Assembly: GCF_009928445.1 (NCBI RefSeq)
Contig: NZ_JAABNO010000011.1
Span: forward strand, 113,333 to 177,332
DNA from: Clostridium sp. C8-1-8
Lineage (GTDB): Bacteria > Bacillota > Clostridia > Clostridiales > Clostridiaceae
Length of the DNA: 64,000 bases
Direction of reading: 5' to 3'
Made by a program: the position numbers and the translations under genes. Position 1 is the first letter of the stretch. Each line of letters begins with the position of its first letter. The notes beneath the pieces were generated by a model, which saw only the letters and a list, made by a program, of their open reading frames with translations, was not told the origin of the DNA and did not search any database. Below, piece after piece: positions 18,300 through 27,146 of the stretch.

Positions 18300-18466
18300 T
18301 ATGACAAACATCTGTCGTATTGTATCTTCTATAATTTAAATAAAGATGTTTCATTTTAATGCGAGATTATTTTAAATTTTCCTTTGGTTTCTGCAAGGAG
18401 AGTTAGAGGGTATAGGGTTTAGTATAAAATGATACATCTATATAATTTAATTAGGAGGTAATTCAT

Positions 18467-18718
18467 ATGGAAATGAATATTTGTCAAAGTTGCGCTATGC
18501 CGTTAGAAAACGAAACCCTATTAGGTACTAATAAGGATGGAAGCAAAAATAAAGAGTATTGCATCTATTGTTATGAAAGTGGCTCATTTAAACAGGATAT
18601 AGAAATGAATGAGATGGCAGACATATGTGTTAAGTTTATGAAAGAGGAAGGTATGGATGAAGGTAGAGCTAGAGATATAATGAATAGCACTTTGCCTACC
18701 TTGAAGAGATGGAGATAA
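18467..18718 (+). CDS. Small zinc-ribbon protein
   Basis: 83 aa, ATG after AGGAGG. Two Cys pairs, CQSC at residues 6-9 and CIYC about 28 residues later, fit a zinc ribbon (a putative zinc ribbon family often seen beside WYL or MerR regulators in Firmicutes). The rest is an acidic, helical C-terminus (EEGMDEGRARDIM). Function unknown; it may be a stress or oxidant sensor. A terminator lies about 95 nt downstream. Confidence 0.75.
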   Translation: MEMNICQSCAMPLENETLLGTNKDGSKNKEYCIYCYESGSFKQDIEMNEMADICVKFMKEEGMDEGRARDIMNSTLPTLKRWR

Positions 18719-18813
18719 AAGTATAGCCTGATCTTAAAGCTAGTTGCGATTAAAGAATAATGTTTAAGTTAACTGTACAGTGATTCAAGTTTTAACGAGC
18801 TTACGTGAAAAAT

Positions 18814-18845
18814 TCGCTAAAGTGTCCTTCTTTAGCGATTTTTTT
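18814..18845 (+). terminator. Intrinsic terminator
   Basis: TCGCTAAAG (18814-18822) pairs with CTTTAGCGA (18830-18838), then a T run. It ends the zinc-ribbon transcript. Confidence 0.85.
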
Positions 18846-18975
18846 GGTTATATATAGATTGAATAGAGTTATAGACAATCATTAATATAAGGTTTAAATG
18901 CGGATTAAAATTTTGCTTAGATTATATAGTTGTAGTTGTTCATTTAATTATTCCTAAATAGGAAATAAACTATGG

Positions 18976-19005
18976 TTGGTTAAATCAATACCATTGATGT
19001 ATAAT
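18976..19005 (+). promoter_or_regulatory. Probable dnaX promoter
   Basis: TTGGTT (18976-18981), 18-nt spacer, TATAAT (19000-19005), about 33 nt before the dnaX start. A SigA-like promoter with a weak -35. Confidence 0.5.
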
Positions 19006-19037
19006 AATTATTAGGAATGATAGTGAGGTGAATTACC

Positions 19038-20678
19038 TTGGCATATACAGCTTTATACAGAGAGTGGAGACCTAAGAAATTTGAAGATGTTGTAGGTCAG
19101 GAACATGTAACAGTAACTTTAAGGAATCAAATAATAAATAATAGAATAGCTCATGCATATCTTTTTTGTGGAACTAGAGGTACGGGTAAGACTTCAAGTG
19201 CAAAGGTTTTTGCGAAGGCTTTAAACTGCCTTAACTTACATGATGGAGAACCTTGTAATGAATGTGAGATGTGCAATAAAATAAATAGTGGTCTTGCTAT
19301 AGATATAACAGAATTAGATGCTGCATCTAACAATGGTGTAGATAAGATAAGAGACATAATAGATGATGTTCAGTATCCTCCTCAGGAAGCTAGATTTAAA
19401 GTTTATATAATGGATGAGGTACATATGCTATCTCAGGGGGCTGTAAACGCATTTCTTAAAACCCTTGAGGAACCGCCTAAAAATGTAATCTTTATTTTGG
19501 CTACAACAGACCCTCAAAAGCTTCCGATAACAATACTATCAAGGTGTCAGAGATTTGATTTTAAAAGAATAAGCAAAGAAGATATATCAGGGCAACTTAG
19601 GAAGATAGTAAAGGAACAAGGAGTTTATGCTGATGATAAGAGCTTAGAGCTTATATCAAGAGTATCTGATGGAGCACTTAGAGATTCTCTAAGTATACTA
19701 GATCAAGCAATTTCTATGGGAAATGGTAAGATAGAGTATGATGGTCTTGTATCTATGCTTGGATTGGTTACAAATGAGTATCTATTTAATATAACAGAAG
19801 CTATTATTGAGAGAAATATTGAGAAGACTATGAACATAATCGAGGAAATAGTTTTTTCAGGTAAGGATATACATCTATTCATAAAGGATCTTATATCTCA
19901 TTATAGAAATTTACTTATGGTTAAGGTTACTAATACTCCAGAAGAAGTCTTAGACATGTCTGTTGAAAATATAAACTTCTTAAAGCAACAGGCTACAAGG
20001 CTTAGAGTAGAAGAGGTTATGAGGGCTATAAGAATACTTCAGGAAGCAGAAGAAAGTTCAAAGTTAAGTAAGCAGGCAAGAATATATTTAGAACTTGCAT
20101 CAATCAAGCTTTGCAAGATAGAGTACGATACTTCGAAAGAAGTTCTTTTAACTAGAATAAATAAACTAGAGGAACTTATAAAGAGTGGGAAAATAAAAGT
20201 TTCTGCTTCTAGCTCTACCGGCGAAAGTGCCAAATCCAATATAGCCTCTGTAAATAGTAAGTCATCACAACCCAAAACTGTGTCAGAAAGCACTATTGGA
20301 GATATATCAGAGTCTAATCATAATACTCACTCAACTATCACTATAGATGATGTAAAAAGAGCCTGGAAGGATATAATGGAAGGCTTTAAAGCAAGAAGGG
20401 CTATGGTGGTATATGCTTCATTAATAACAGGAAAGCCTTCTAGCGTAGAAGAGGGAATTGTGACGATAGAGTATGAAGAACAGTACTCTTTTAATAAGAT
20501 AAGGTTAGAAAAGATAGAAGTAAGTAAAACTGTAGATGAAGTATTTTCAGAGATTCTACGAGATAAGGTAAAGGTTAGATATAAGATAAATAAAGGTGAT
20601 GAAGAAGAATCTAAAGCCACAGAAGAACTTCTTGTTGATATTATAGGTGATGATATTTTACAAGTTTTAGATGAGTAA
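19038..20678 (+). CDS. dnaX: DNA polymerase III subunit gamma/tau
   Basis: 546 aa, TTG start with GAGGTGAAT upstream. The clamp-loader AAA+ domain covers about 1-220: Walker A GTRGTGKTSSA near 45, zinc site CNECEMC near 73, Walker B VYIMDEVHML, and TTDPQKLPITILSRCQRF (sensor/Arg finger). The collar domain extends to about 370, then a Ser-rich linker (about 385-425) and a tau-like C-terminus. It loads the beta clamp and joins the polymerase cores. No clear frameshift site was seen. First of the dnaX-ybaB-recR-yaaL-bofA block. Confidence 0.97.
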   Translation: MAYTALYREWRPKKFEDVVGQEHVTVTLRNQIINNRIAHAYLFCGTRGTGKTSSAKVFAKALNCLNLHDGEPCNECEMCNKINSGLAIDITELDAASNNGVDKIRDIIDDVQYPPQEARFKVYIMDEVHMLSQGAVNAFLKTLEEPPKNVIFILATTDPQKLPITILSRCQRFDFKRISKEDISGQLRKIVKEQGVYADDKSLELISRVSDGALRDSLSILDQAISMGNGKIEYDGLVSMLGLVTNEYLFNITEAIIERNIEKTMNIIEEIVFSGKDIHLFIKDLISHYRNLLMVKVTNTPEEVLDMSVENINFLKQQATRLRVEEVMRAIRILQEAEESSKLSKQARIYLELASIKLCKIEYDTSKEVLLTRINKLEELIKSGKIKVSASSSTGESAKSNIASVNSKSSQPKTVSESTIGDISESNHNTHSTITIDDVKRAWKDIMEGFKARRAMVVYASLITGKPSSVEEGIVTIEYEEQYSFNKIRLEKIEVSKTVDEVFSEILRDKVKVRYKINKGDEEESKATEELLVDIIGDDILQVLDE

Positions 20679-20720
20679 AGTAAACAAATACAGAGTTTAC
20701 ACATAATATTAATTATGAGG

Positions 20721-20749
20721 ATATAGTATTGAATAAAAAAATACTATAT
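20721..20749 (+). repeat. AT-rich hairpin before ybaB
   Basis: Perfect 10-bp inverted repeat ATATAGTATT (20721-20730) with AATACTATAT (20740-20749). It lacks a T run; it could be an operator or mRNA structure. A TATAAT lies at its right edge and may be the -10 of a ybaB promoter. Confidence 0.4.
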
Positions 20750-20784
20750 AATATATACAGACTAAATGTAAGGAGGAATATCAA

Positions 20785-21129
20785 ATGGCAAAGGGTGGAT
20801 TTCCAGGAGGCTTCGGCGGAGGGAATATGAATAATCTTATGAAGCAGGCTCAAAAGCTTCAAAAAGATATGGAAGATATGCAAAAGGACCTTGAGAACAA
20901 AGAATTCGAAGCTTCAGTAGGCGGCGGAGCTGTTGTTGTAAAGGTTAATGGAAAGAAAGAAGTTAAGAGCATAAATATAAAACCAGAAGTTGTTGATCCA
21001 GATGATGTTGAAATGCTTGAAGATTTGATATTATCAGCAGTAAATGAAGCTATGAGAAAAGCAGAAGAAGAGACTGCTAGTAAGATGGGTAAACTAACTG
21101 GTGGATTAAATATGCCAGGAATGTTTTAA
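20785..21129 (+). CDS. YbaB/EbfC nucleoid-associated protein
   Basis: 114 aa, ATG after AGGAGGAA. Gly-rich N-terminus ([15 protein letters not shown]), a long helix (about 15-45, [22 protein letters not shown]), then the conserved beta sheet [29 protein letters not shown]. The dimeric protein binds DNA and is nearly always found between dnaX and recR, as here. Confidence 0.95.
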   Translation: MAKGGFPGGFGGGNMNNLMKQAQKLQKDMEDMQKDLENKEFEASVGGGAVVVKVNGKKEVKSINIKPEVVDPDDVEMLEDLILSAVNEAMRKAEEETASKMGKLTGGLNMPGMF

Positions 21130-21165
21130 TTTATAGGTTTACTGAAAATATAATCATAAAGCTTA

Positions 21166-21204
21166 TTTAGGCATACAAGAACCTCAGTTCTTTGTATGCC
21201 TAAA
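21166..21204 (+). repeat. Stem-loop between ybaB and recR
   Basis: A 17-bp stem with one bulged T (21166-21182 with 21187-21204; 4-nt loop CTCA). No T run follows, so it looks like an mRNA processing or stability element rather than a strong terminator; recR has its own AGGAGGAA site just after it. Confidence 0.5.
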
Positions 21205-21224
21205 ATATTAGAGGAGGAATAAAG

Positions 21225-21821
21225 ATGGATTTTTATCCAGTTGCCATAGAGAAACTCATAGAAGAGTTTGCAAAGTTGCCAAGTATAGGGCATAAAACTG
21301 CGCAAAGATTAACGCTACATATACTTAACCTACCTAAGGATGAAGTTGAAGAATTTGCTAAGGCGCTTGTAAAAGCAAGAGGAACTATAAAGTACTGCTC
21401 TGTTTGCGGAAACTATACAGATAAAGATCCTTGCGCAATATGTTCAAATCCTAATAGAGAGAAAAATACTATTTGTGTAGTTGAGCAACCAAAGGACATA
21501 ATGACTATGGAGAAAGTTAAGGAGTTTAATGGAGTATATCATGTTCTTCATGGAAATATATCTCCTATGCAGGGAAGAGGACCTCAAGATATAAAAATAA
21601 GAGAACTAGTATCTAGGATGACTGGTGAGATAAAGGAAGTTATAGTTGCAACTAATCCTACTATAGAAGGTGAAGCTACAGCTATGTATATATCCAAAAT
21701 ACTTAAACCATTAGATGTTAAGGTTACAAGAATAGCCGCAGGAATTCCAGTTGGTGGAGATCTTGAATATGCTGATGAGGTAACTCTTTCTAAGGCTTTG
21801 GAAGGTAGAAAAGAAATTTAA
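21225..21821 (+). CDS. recR: Recombination protein RecR
   Basis: 198 aa, the usual length. HhH motif [18 protein letters not shown] near 13, zinc finger [16 protein letters not shown] (about 54-69), and Toprim domain [15 protein letters not shown] to [12 protein letters not shown]. With RecF/RecO it loads RecA on gapped DNA. Part of the conserved dnaX block. Confidence 0.97.
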   Translation: MDFYPVAIEKLIEEFAKLPSIGHKTAQRLTLHILNLPKDEVEEFAKALVKARGTIKYCSVCGNYTDKDPCAICSNPNREKNTICVVEQPKDIMTMEKVKEFNGVYHVLHGNISPMQGRGPQDIKIRELVSRMTGEIKEVIVATNPTIEGEATAMYISKILKPLDVKVTRIAAGIPVGGDLEYADEVTLSKALEGRKEI

Positions 21822-21929
21822 TATTTTTTAACTTTATTAATATAAAAAAGAATAACAATATGAATATATAATCCATAATATGTAAATAATAGAAGTATTA
21901 GAAATTAATAAGCATATTTGGAGGAGTAT

Positions 21930-22196
21930 ATGAATAAAAATTTTATATTAGAATATGTTAGAAATAAGATTGACTCTTCAAAAGAAAAAAACGAGCTACT
22001 GCGTCAAATAGAAAATGCTAGGTTAGAATTAGAGTGGGCTTGGGAAGTTTTTGACTATGTAAATGATCCTAAACTTATAGAGGTTGCTATTTTTTCAGAG
22101 CAGGCAGCTAGAACAAAGTATGAATTTCTCATAAGTGAAGCTAAAAGAATCGGTATAAAAGCAGACAATACTTTAAATTTAAGAATATGTAAATAA
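21930..22196 (+). CDS. yaaL: YaaL-like DUF2508 protein
   Basis: 88 aa. The ATG at 21930 is the start because GGAGGAG lies just upstream; a TTG at 21918 lies before that site. A short helical protein (LLRQIENARLELEWAWEVFDYVND) typical of DUF2508, found between recR and bofA in Bacillus and Clostridium. Function not known. Confidence 0.85.
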   Translation: MNKNFILEYVRNKIDSSKEKNELLRQIENARLELEWAWEVFDYVNDPKLIEVAIFSEQAARTKYEFLISEAKRIGIKADNTLNLRICK

Positions 22197-22254
22197 AGAT
22201 AAAATATAGGCTGTTTAGTTTGTATATATCTGCATAGATTAAGGGGTTGGGTTA

Positions 22255-22512
22255 ATGGATGCATTAATATTTGGTGCTTTAGGATTAATTTTATTAGTTA
22301 TTCTAGTAAAGTTTTTTTCGTGGCCATTAAAGGTTTTAGTAAAGTTGCTTATTAATGGAGCGTTAGGAGTTATACTTCTCTTAATAACAAATTATATAGG
22401 ACAACAATTTTTTCATTTTACCATAGGGATAAATATTATAACCGCGCTTATTGCAGGTTTTTTTGGAATACCAGGAGTTATATTTTTGATTATATTTAAA
22501 TTGTTTCTTTAG
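22255..22512 (+). CDS. bofA: Pro-sigma-K processing inhibitor BofA
   Basis: 85 aa with two membrane segments and the family end LITALIAGFFGIPGVIFLIIFKL. BofA holds the SpoIVFB protease inactive until the forespore signal arrives. Marks the host as a spore former. Ends with a terminator pair. Confidence 0.92.
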   Translation: MDALIFGALGLILLVILVKFFSWPLKVLVKLLINGALGVILLLITNYIGQQFFHFTIGINIITALIAGFFGIPGVIFLIIFKLFL

Positions 22513-22517
22513 AAAAT

Positions 22518-22552
22518 GGGCAGGTTCACTGAATGCGACCTGTCCTTTTTAT
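22518..22552 (+). terminator. Terminator of the dnaX-bofA block
   Basis: GGGCAGGT (22518-22525) with ACCTGTCC (22538-22545), one G-U pair, then TTTTTATTT. Confidence 0.82.
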
Positions 22553-22573
22553 TTATTATTAAGATTAAGGTTC

Positions 22574-22616
22574 ATGAAAAAACCACTAATGAAACTAGCA
22601 TTAGTGGTTTTTTCAT
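22574..22616. terminator. Second, stronger terminator hairpin
   Basis: Perfect 18-bp stem ATGAAAAAACCACTAATG (22574-22591) with 22599-22616, 7-nt loop. Runs of A and T on the two arms allow action on either strand. The remaining 22617-22890 stretch is AT-rich and contains only a possible extended -10 (TGGTATAAA near 22816). Confidence 0.82.
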
Positions 22617-22898
22617 ATTATTTATTAATAGATGGGAGCGGTAATTTCAATATTATAATTATGGGAATGTGAATGTATTAAAATCTATTCCAATTCATAA
22701 AATATGATATATAGCATTTGAAATAATGTTCTTTATAGAATCATTGTATGTACTAATAATAAAAGTGTTACAGAAATAAATAATAATTTTGTAAATGTTT
22801 TTTGTGTAAAAGTATGGTATAAATGTAATTATATAAAAATAAATTTTATAATTACTACAAATAATATTAGCAATATCTATTGCCTTAAGGAGGGAGTT

Positions 22899-23966
22899 AT
22901 AACGTCTACTTTAAAGAAGTTAATAAAAGAAGACTGGAAAAGAGTAAGTATTGTATCAGGCATTATTTTTTTATCTCTATTCTTTTTAACTAATACACTT
23001 GAGATGATATCCTATGTTAGAAAGCCACCACAACCTATAGACTGGTATACAGGTGACCAATTAATAAATAAGTTTCTATCACTAGGAGTATTGAAATCCT
23101 TAATTTTTTATTTAATAAGTGGTACTGTTGTATGCATATATCTAAAAAATAAAGAGGTTTATTTCTCTATAAAAGAAAAAAGAGAAAAGAAACTTATGTA
23201 TATTAAAATCTATATGTACTTAACAACAACAAGTCTGTTAGCAAATTTATTGCTTTTTATAGTAAAGGCATTATTATTTATAAAAGGTAATAAGTTATTT
23301 TCATTCTATGGAAAATTATCAATAGGACAAGTTATTTTATTCTTCTTTACCTGTTTTTTTATTACTTTAATGATTAATGCACTTGTATTACTCAATAGTA
23401 TGTTCTTTAAGGAGGGGGTGCTAGCTCTTTTAAGTCCACTCTTTACTGTAGAAATAATAATAGCAGTCTTTGGGATAACTACAATGTTTGTAAGTGAACA
23501 AACAGGCTGGTTTGGTAATATATTGGCTTTAGTAAACTCAGGTAATATTGACAATATCATATATAGTTGTATATATGGATATAGATTTGAGACTTCTGAT
23601 GTGGATACCCAGTTAATTTATATATTGGCTATGATATTTGTTACTGTTCTATTAACAACATTATCCTATCTATCTTACATGCACATAGATGGGAAGAAGA
23701 GTAAAAGATTGTATTATTATGAGGGGATAAGAGTGGCATGGTATATAGTCATGGGAACTATAATCTGCTACTTAGTAACCTTTACTTCTTCAGGTATTGT
23801 GGCACTCTTTAAACAGGATGTAACAATAGAAGAAGGTAAGTATATGTTTAACATTGCTTTTTTAATATCCACACCAATATTCATATTATTGGAGTATATT
23901 TTATATAGAGTTACTGGTAGAGAAAGAAAAGTAGTTATAGAAGATAATGAGGACATTCCAGTATAA
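22899..23966 (+). CDS. Polytopic membrane protein of unknown function, apparent non-AUG start
   Basis: The coding frame runs unbroken from at least 22860 to 23966. The first ATG (23004) has no ribosome site and would cut off a helix (VSIVSGIIFLSLFFL). A strong AAGGAGGG at 22887-22894 points to ATA at 22899 (followed by ACG at 22902), giving about 355 aa starting (M/I)TSTLKKLIKEDWKR. About six or seven hydrophobic helices follow; the loop at 165-185 and the Glu/Arg-rich tail are soluble. It resembles an ABC-2-type permease in length and helix pattern but has no recognisable motif. It lies 380 nt upstream of an ABC exporter pair, with a terminator between. Function not recognised. Confidence 0.65.
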   Translation: MTSTLKKLIKEDWKRVSIVSGIIFLSLFFLTNTLEMISYVRKPPQPIDWYTGDQLINKFLSLGVLKSLIFYLISGTVVCIYLKNKEVYFSIKEKREKKLMYIKIYMYLTTTSLLANLLLFIVKALLFIKGNKLFSFYGKLSIGQVILFFFTCFFITLMINALVLLNSMFFKEGVLALLSPLFTVEIIIAVFGITTMFVSEQTGWFGNILALVNSGNIDNIIYSCIYGYRFETSDVDTQLIYILAMIFVTVLLTTLSYLSYMHIDGKKSKRLYYYEGIRVAWYIVMGTIICYLVTFTSSGIVALFKQDVTIEEGKYMFNIAFLISTPIFILLEYILYRVTGRERKVVIEDNEDIPV

Positions 23967-24072
23967 AATGAGCTAATTAAGTTAGATTTAACACATATAC
24001 TATATATTTAGTAAGGTTAAGTTTTTAGATTTTAGCCTCAGTAAAGATGTTAATTAATAATTGTAATAGCAG

Positions 24073-24117
24073 AAAGTTAGTTAGAGACTTATTTTGGATC
24101 TAACTAACTTTTGTTTT
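24073..24117 (+). terminator. Intrinsic terminator
   Basis: AAAGTTAGTTAGA (24073-24085) with TCTAACTAACTTT (24099-24111), followed by TGTTTTTTA. Separates the membrane protein gene from the ABC exporter. The rest of the 23967-24346 spacer shows nothing else clear. Confidence 0.82.
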
Positions 24118-24346
24118 TTACTGTCTATATCAGTGTGAGGCTTATTGTTATCTAAATATATCAATATCAAAGGGTTGAAATTCTTGTTAGGGGAAGCAAT
24201 AAAACTTATTTACTGGTTAGCTTTGCTCATGTACATTCGTATGTAATATAAGACCTCACTATATAAACTTAAGAAAAAATTAAGATAATATTAATTTAAT
24301 AGTTAGAAGTTTCTGGTAGCATTAAAATAGTAAGGGAGGTTGTTCT

Positions 24347-25258
24347 ATGAATGTATTAGAAGTAAAAGGCGTAAAAAAGAAATTAGGAAAGAAACAGATA
24401 ATAAAAGGCGTTTCCTTTGAAGTTGAAGAAGGAGAGATATTTGGATTCCTAGGTCCTAATGGAGCAGGTAAAACTACAACAATAAGAATGTTAGTTGGGC
24501 TTATAAAACCTGATGAGGGAATTATAAAAATTGCTGGACATGATATACAAAAAGATAGAGAAAGCGCATTAGCTAATCTAGGAGCAGTTGTTGAGAATCC
24601 AGAATTGTATGGCTATCTTTCTGGAAGAGAGAACTTAATGCAGATAGCTAGAGTAAGAAGACTTAAAAAACAAAATGTTGATGAGGTAATCGATCTTATA
24701 GGGTTACATGATAGGATAGATGACAAAGTTAAAAAGTACTCCTTGGGTATGAAGCAAAGACTGGGGCTTGGAGCAGCACTGTTGGGAGAACCTAAATTAA
24801 TGATACTAGATGAACCAACAAATGGGCTTGATCCTTCAGGAATATTAGATTTTAGAGAAATAGTGAAAAAGGCGGCAAAAGAGAGAGGAATGTCGGTGTT
24901 CGTATCTTCTCATATACTTAGTGAAGTGCAGCACTTGTGTGATAGAGTTGCGTTCATTAATGGCGGAGAAATAAAATCTGTTGAGAGTGTAAGCGAAGAC
25001 GGAATGGCTACAGAGAAAGAGACTATGGTAGTATCTACAACAGAGGACAACAAAGCCTTAGATGTTGTTAAAAGTTTTGATTTTGTTCATACTGCTAATA
25101 TAAATGATGGACAAATTATAGTTTCTATAAAGAGTGGCTATTCTCCAAAGCTTGTAGAGGAACTTGTAAAAAGTAATGTAGGTATTGTGGAAGTTTACAA
25201 ACGTCATAAAGGCCTTGAGCAGAGATATATGGAGCTTGTTGAAGGAGGAGTAAGATAA
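24347..25258 (+). CDS. ABC-2 exporter ATP-binding protein
   Basis: 303 aa, ATG after GGGAGG. Walker A GPNGAGKTTTIRML near 40, Q-loop AVVENPELYGYL (the bacitracin/lantibiotic-type BcrA group often has this), signature YSLGMKQRLGLG near 138, Walker B LMILDEPTNGLDPSG, H-loop VSSHILSEVQ. A C-terminal regulatory extension covers 215-303. One nucleotide separates it from the permease gene. Looks like a BcrA-type exporter for peptide antibiotics or an endogenous compound. Confidence 0.92.
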   Translation: MNVLEVKGVKKKLGKKQIIKGVSFEVEEGEIFGFLGPNGAGKTTTIRMLVGLIKPDEGIIKIAGHDIQKDRESALANLGAVVENPELYGYLSGRENLMQIARVRRLKKQNVDEVIDLIGLHDRIDDKVKKYSLGMKQRLGLGAALLGEPKLMILDEPTNGLDPSGILDFREIVKKAAKERGMSVFVSSHILSEVQHLCDRVAFINGGEIKSVESVSEDGMATEKETMVVSTTEDNKALDVVKSFDFVHTANINDGQIIVSIKSGYSPKLVEELVKSNVGIVEVYKRHKGLEQRYMELVEGGVR

Positions 25259-25259
25259 G

Positions 25260-26489
25260 ATGATATTTACCTTAACAAAAAATGAATTGAAAAAAATATT
25301 TAAGAGGCCAAAGACATATGTGGTTTCAATACTATTTGTTGCTCTTGTAGTATTGCTTTATGTAGGTGTTTATATGGATGAGAGAAGCCTTAGTAAGATG
25401 AACTCTCCTCAAGGGAAACTAGAGCAGTTTAAAGACCAGTTAAAGTCTACTGATCAAGATATAAAGGCAATGGAGAGTAGTAGCAAGAGCTCAGATGAGT
25501 CAGTACAGGCTTCAATTAAAACTACAAAGGAGCAAAGAGATAATATTCAAAAGTCTATAGATAAGCTTGAGGAACAAATAAAGTCAGGCAAAACAGAAGA
25601 TGATTGGAAGACACAAATAGATGATGAGATTGCAGAATTAAAAAGTCGAAAGGCTGATGAAACTATTCCTGAAAGGTATAAAGCTGGAATAGATAATGAA
25701 ATAGCTCAGAAAAGTTATTATAAGGATAATAATTTAAAGCCAATCGATGATTGGAAGGTTACTGGGTTCAACTATCTAAGTAGGGTATTACAAATACTAG
25801 GTACAATATTTTTAGGTGTTGGAATATCTGTATTTATGAGTGATATAGTTTCAGGAGAATGTACTCCTGCAACATTAAAGTTCTTACTTATTCAACCTGT
25901 TTCTAGAGGAAAGGTATTATTATCTAAGTTTATAGCTATAGTGATAAGTTGTTCAGCTCTTATATTATCAATAGAGGCAGTTGCTTTTGTACTAGTTGGA
26001 CTGTTTAAGGGCTTTGGATATGCATCGGTTCCAACTATTATTGGAACAAGATATCAGTTTGATATGAGTAAGGTGCAGGATGGTGCTCACCAACTTATAC
26101 CGATTGCAGGTACTGGAACAACTATACCACTTTGGGACTTTACTTTAAGAACTATTCTTTTACAGGTATTATTTATATTGGTATGTTGTAGTTTTGTATT
26201 CCTTATATCTTCTTTGGTAAAAAGTAGTATGATTTCTATGGCCATAACAGCTATATTAACAATACTTATACCAATATTGAGCGAAGCTATTAACCCAATC
26301 AAAAAGATTTCACACTTCTTATTCTTAACTTATGGTAATACTGGAAGTGTATTAAGTGGGAATATAGCTATGCAATATTCCAATCCTAATCTCAATATTA
26401 CCTGGGCAATTGCTGTAATGCTTATATCATCAGTTGTATTTTATGTTATTTCTCACTTGGTGTTTACTAAGAGAGATATACTAATATAA
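25260..26489 (+). CDS. ABC-2 exporter permease with coiled-coil outer domain
   Basis: 409 aa. A first helix (about 19-37) follows KNELKKIFKRPKTY. A highly charged, Lys/Asp/Glu/Gln-rich outer stretch to about 165 (for example DNIQKSIDKLEEQIKSG) predicts coiled coil. Five more helices follow, with SDIVSGECTPATLKFLLIQPVSRGK, the usual ABC-2 cytosolic motif. Forms the channel with the ATPase just upstream. Start ATG 25260, ribosome site GGAGGAG within the ATPase gene end. Confidence 0.88.
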   Translation: MIFTLTKNELKKIFKRPKTYVVSILFVALVVLLYVGVYMDERSLSKMNSPQGKLEQFKDQLKSTDQDIKAMESSSKSSDESVQASIKTTKEQRDNIQKSIDKLEEQIKSGKTEDDWKTQIDDEIAELKSRKADETIPERYKAGIDNEIAQKSYYKDNNLKPIDDWKVTGFNYLSRVLQILGTIFLGVGISVFMSDIVSGECTPATLKFLLIQPVSRGKVLLSKFIAIVISCSALILSIEAVAFVLVGLFKGFGYASVPTIIGTRYQFDMSKVQDGAHQLIPIAGTGTTIPLWDFTLRTILLQVLFILVCCSFVFLISSLVKSSMISMAITAILTILIPILSEAINPIKKISHFLFLTYGNTGSVLSGNIAMQYSNPNLNITWAIAVMLISSVVFYVISHLVFTKRDILI

Positions 26490-26638
26490 TTAATAACTTA
26501 TGATTGGCTAAATTCATTTGATATAAGGTCTATTAGTATAGATGTACCATTTAGTAATAAAATTATATTTTTACATTCTTGGTTAAGATACTAGAGAAGT
26601 CAGAGAATAGTTTTTAGAACGAGTTGGTACATACTTAT

Positions 26639-26734
26639 GGAGTTCCTAACTTAATTGTTGATTTATACTTGTACGAAATTCCATAGAAGTGTTGGTTGGA
26701 ATAAATATAAATTAAGTTTTGATATAGGAACTCC
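26639..26734 (+). repeat. Long structured inverted repeat (about 96 nt)
   Basis: GGAGTTCCTA (26639-26648) pairs with TAGGAACTCC (26725-26734); inside, ACTTAATT (26649-26656) pairs with AATTAAGT (26710-26717) after a 7-nt one-sided bulge. The inner part can form ATTCCA/TGGAAT. It is followed, 29 nt on, by a strong terminator. It looks like a small noncoding RNA or leader; no known class recognised. The remaining 26490-26638 stretch is featureless. Confidence 0.55.
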
Positions 26735-26762
26735 TTACTTAAATTACTGAATAAGTAAAGAT

Positions 26763-26804
26763 AAATAAACCGCTTCTTTTTATTATAGAAGCGGTTTATT
26801 TTAA
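26763..26804 (+). terminator. Strong intrinsic terminator
   Basis: Perfect 15-bp stem AAATAAACCGCTTCT (26763-26777) with AGAAGCGGTTTATTT (26787-26801), ending in T-rich sequence. Confidence 0.88.
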
Positions 26805-26888
26805 CATTAAATATATTTTATTTATATATGACTAATAAATTTTAAAGTGGTATAATATGCTATATAAAAATTAGTATGGAGGTTTATT

Positions 26889-27107
26889 ATGCCGATAGGA
26901 ACAAAGTTTAATTGCAGTTACTGTCCTGATTTTAAGAATAATAACTGTGATGGAGAAGAAAAAAATTGCTTATGTAGAGAATGTCCTAGAAACTTGGGGC
27001 AATGTATATGTGTAAAGTATTGTAGAGAAACTGAATCCATATTGATTTTTGAAGAGGAAGTTACACAGATAAAGGCAGAAGATCCTAGAAGGATGTATGA
27101 AGACTAA
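26889..27107 (+). CDS. Small cysteine-rich protein
   Basis: 72 aa, ATG after TGGAGG. Nine cysteines in the first 48 residues, arranged CSYC, NC, NC, CRECP and CICVKYC, suggest one or two metal (zinc or Fe-S) knots. The acidic tail ends DPRRMYED. No signal peptide, so cytosolic. Sits 39 nt upstream of the M32 carboxypeptidase and may share its transcript. Not recognised beyond a general clostridial Cys-rich small protein. Confidence 0.7.
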   Translation: MPIGTKFNCSYCPDFKNNNCDGEEKNCLCRECPRNLGQCICVKYCRETESILIFEEEVTQIKAEDPRRMYED

Positions 27108-27146
27108 AAATTAAATATTAATATATATAAAAGGGGGCATATTATT

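Noticed and set aside
19038..20678. Programmed frameshift in dnaX
   Set aside because: No A-run slippery heptamer with a downstream stem was found near the gamma/tau border.
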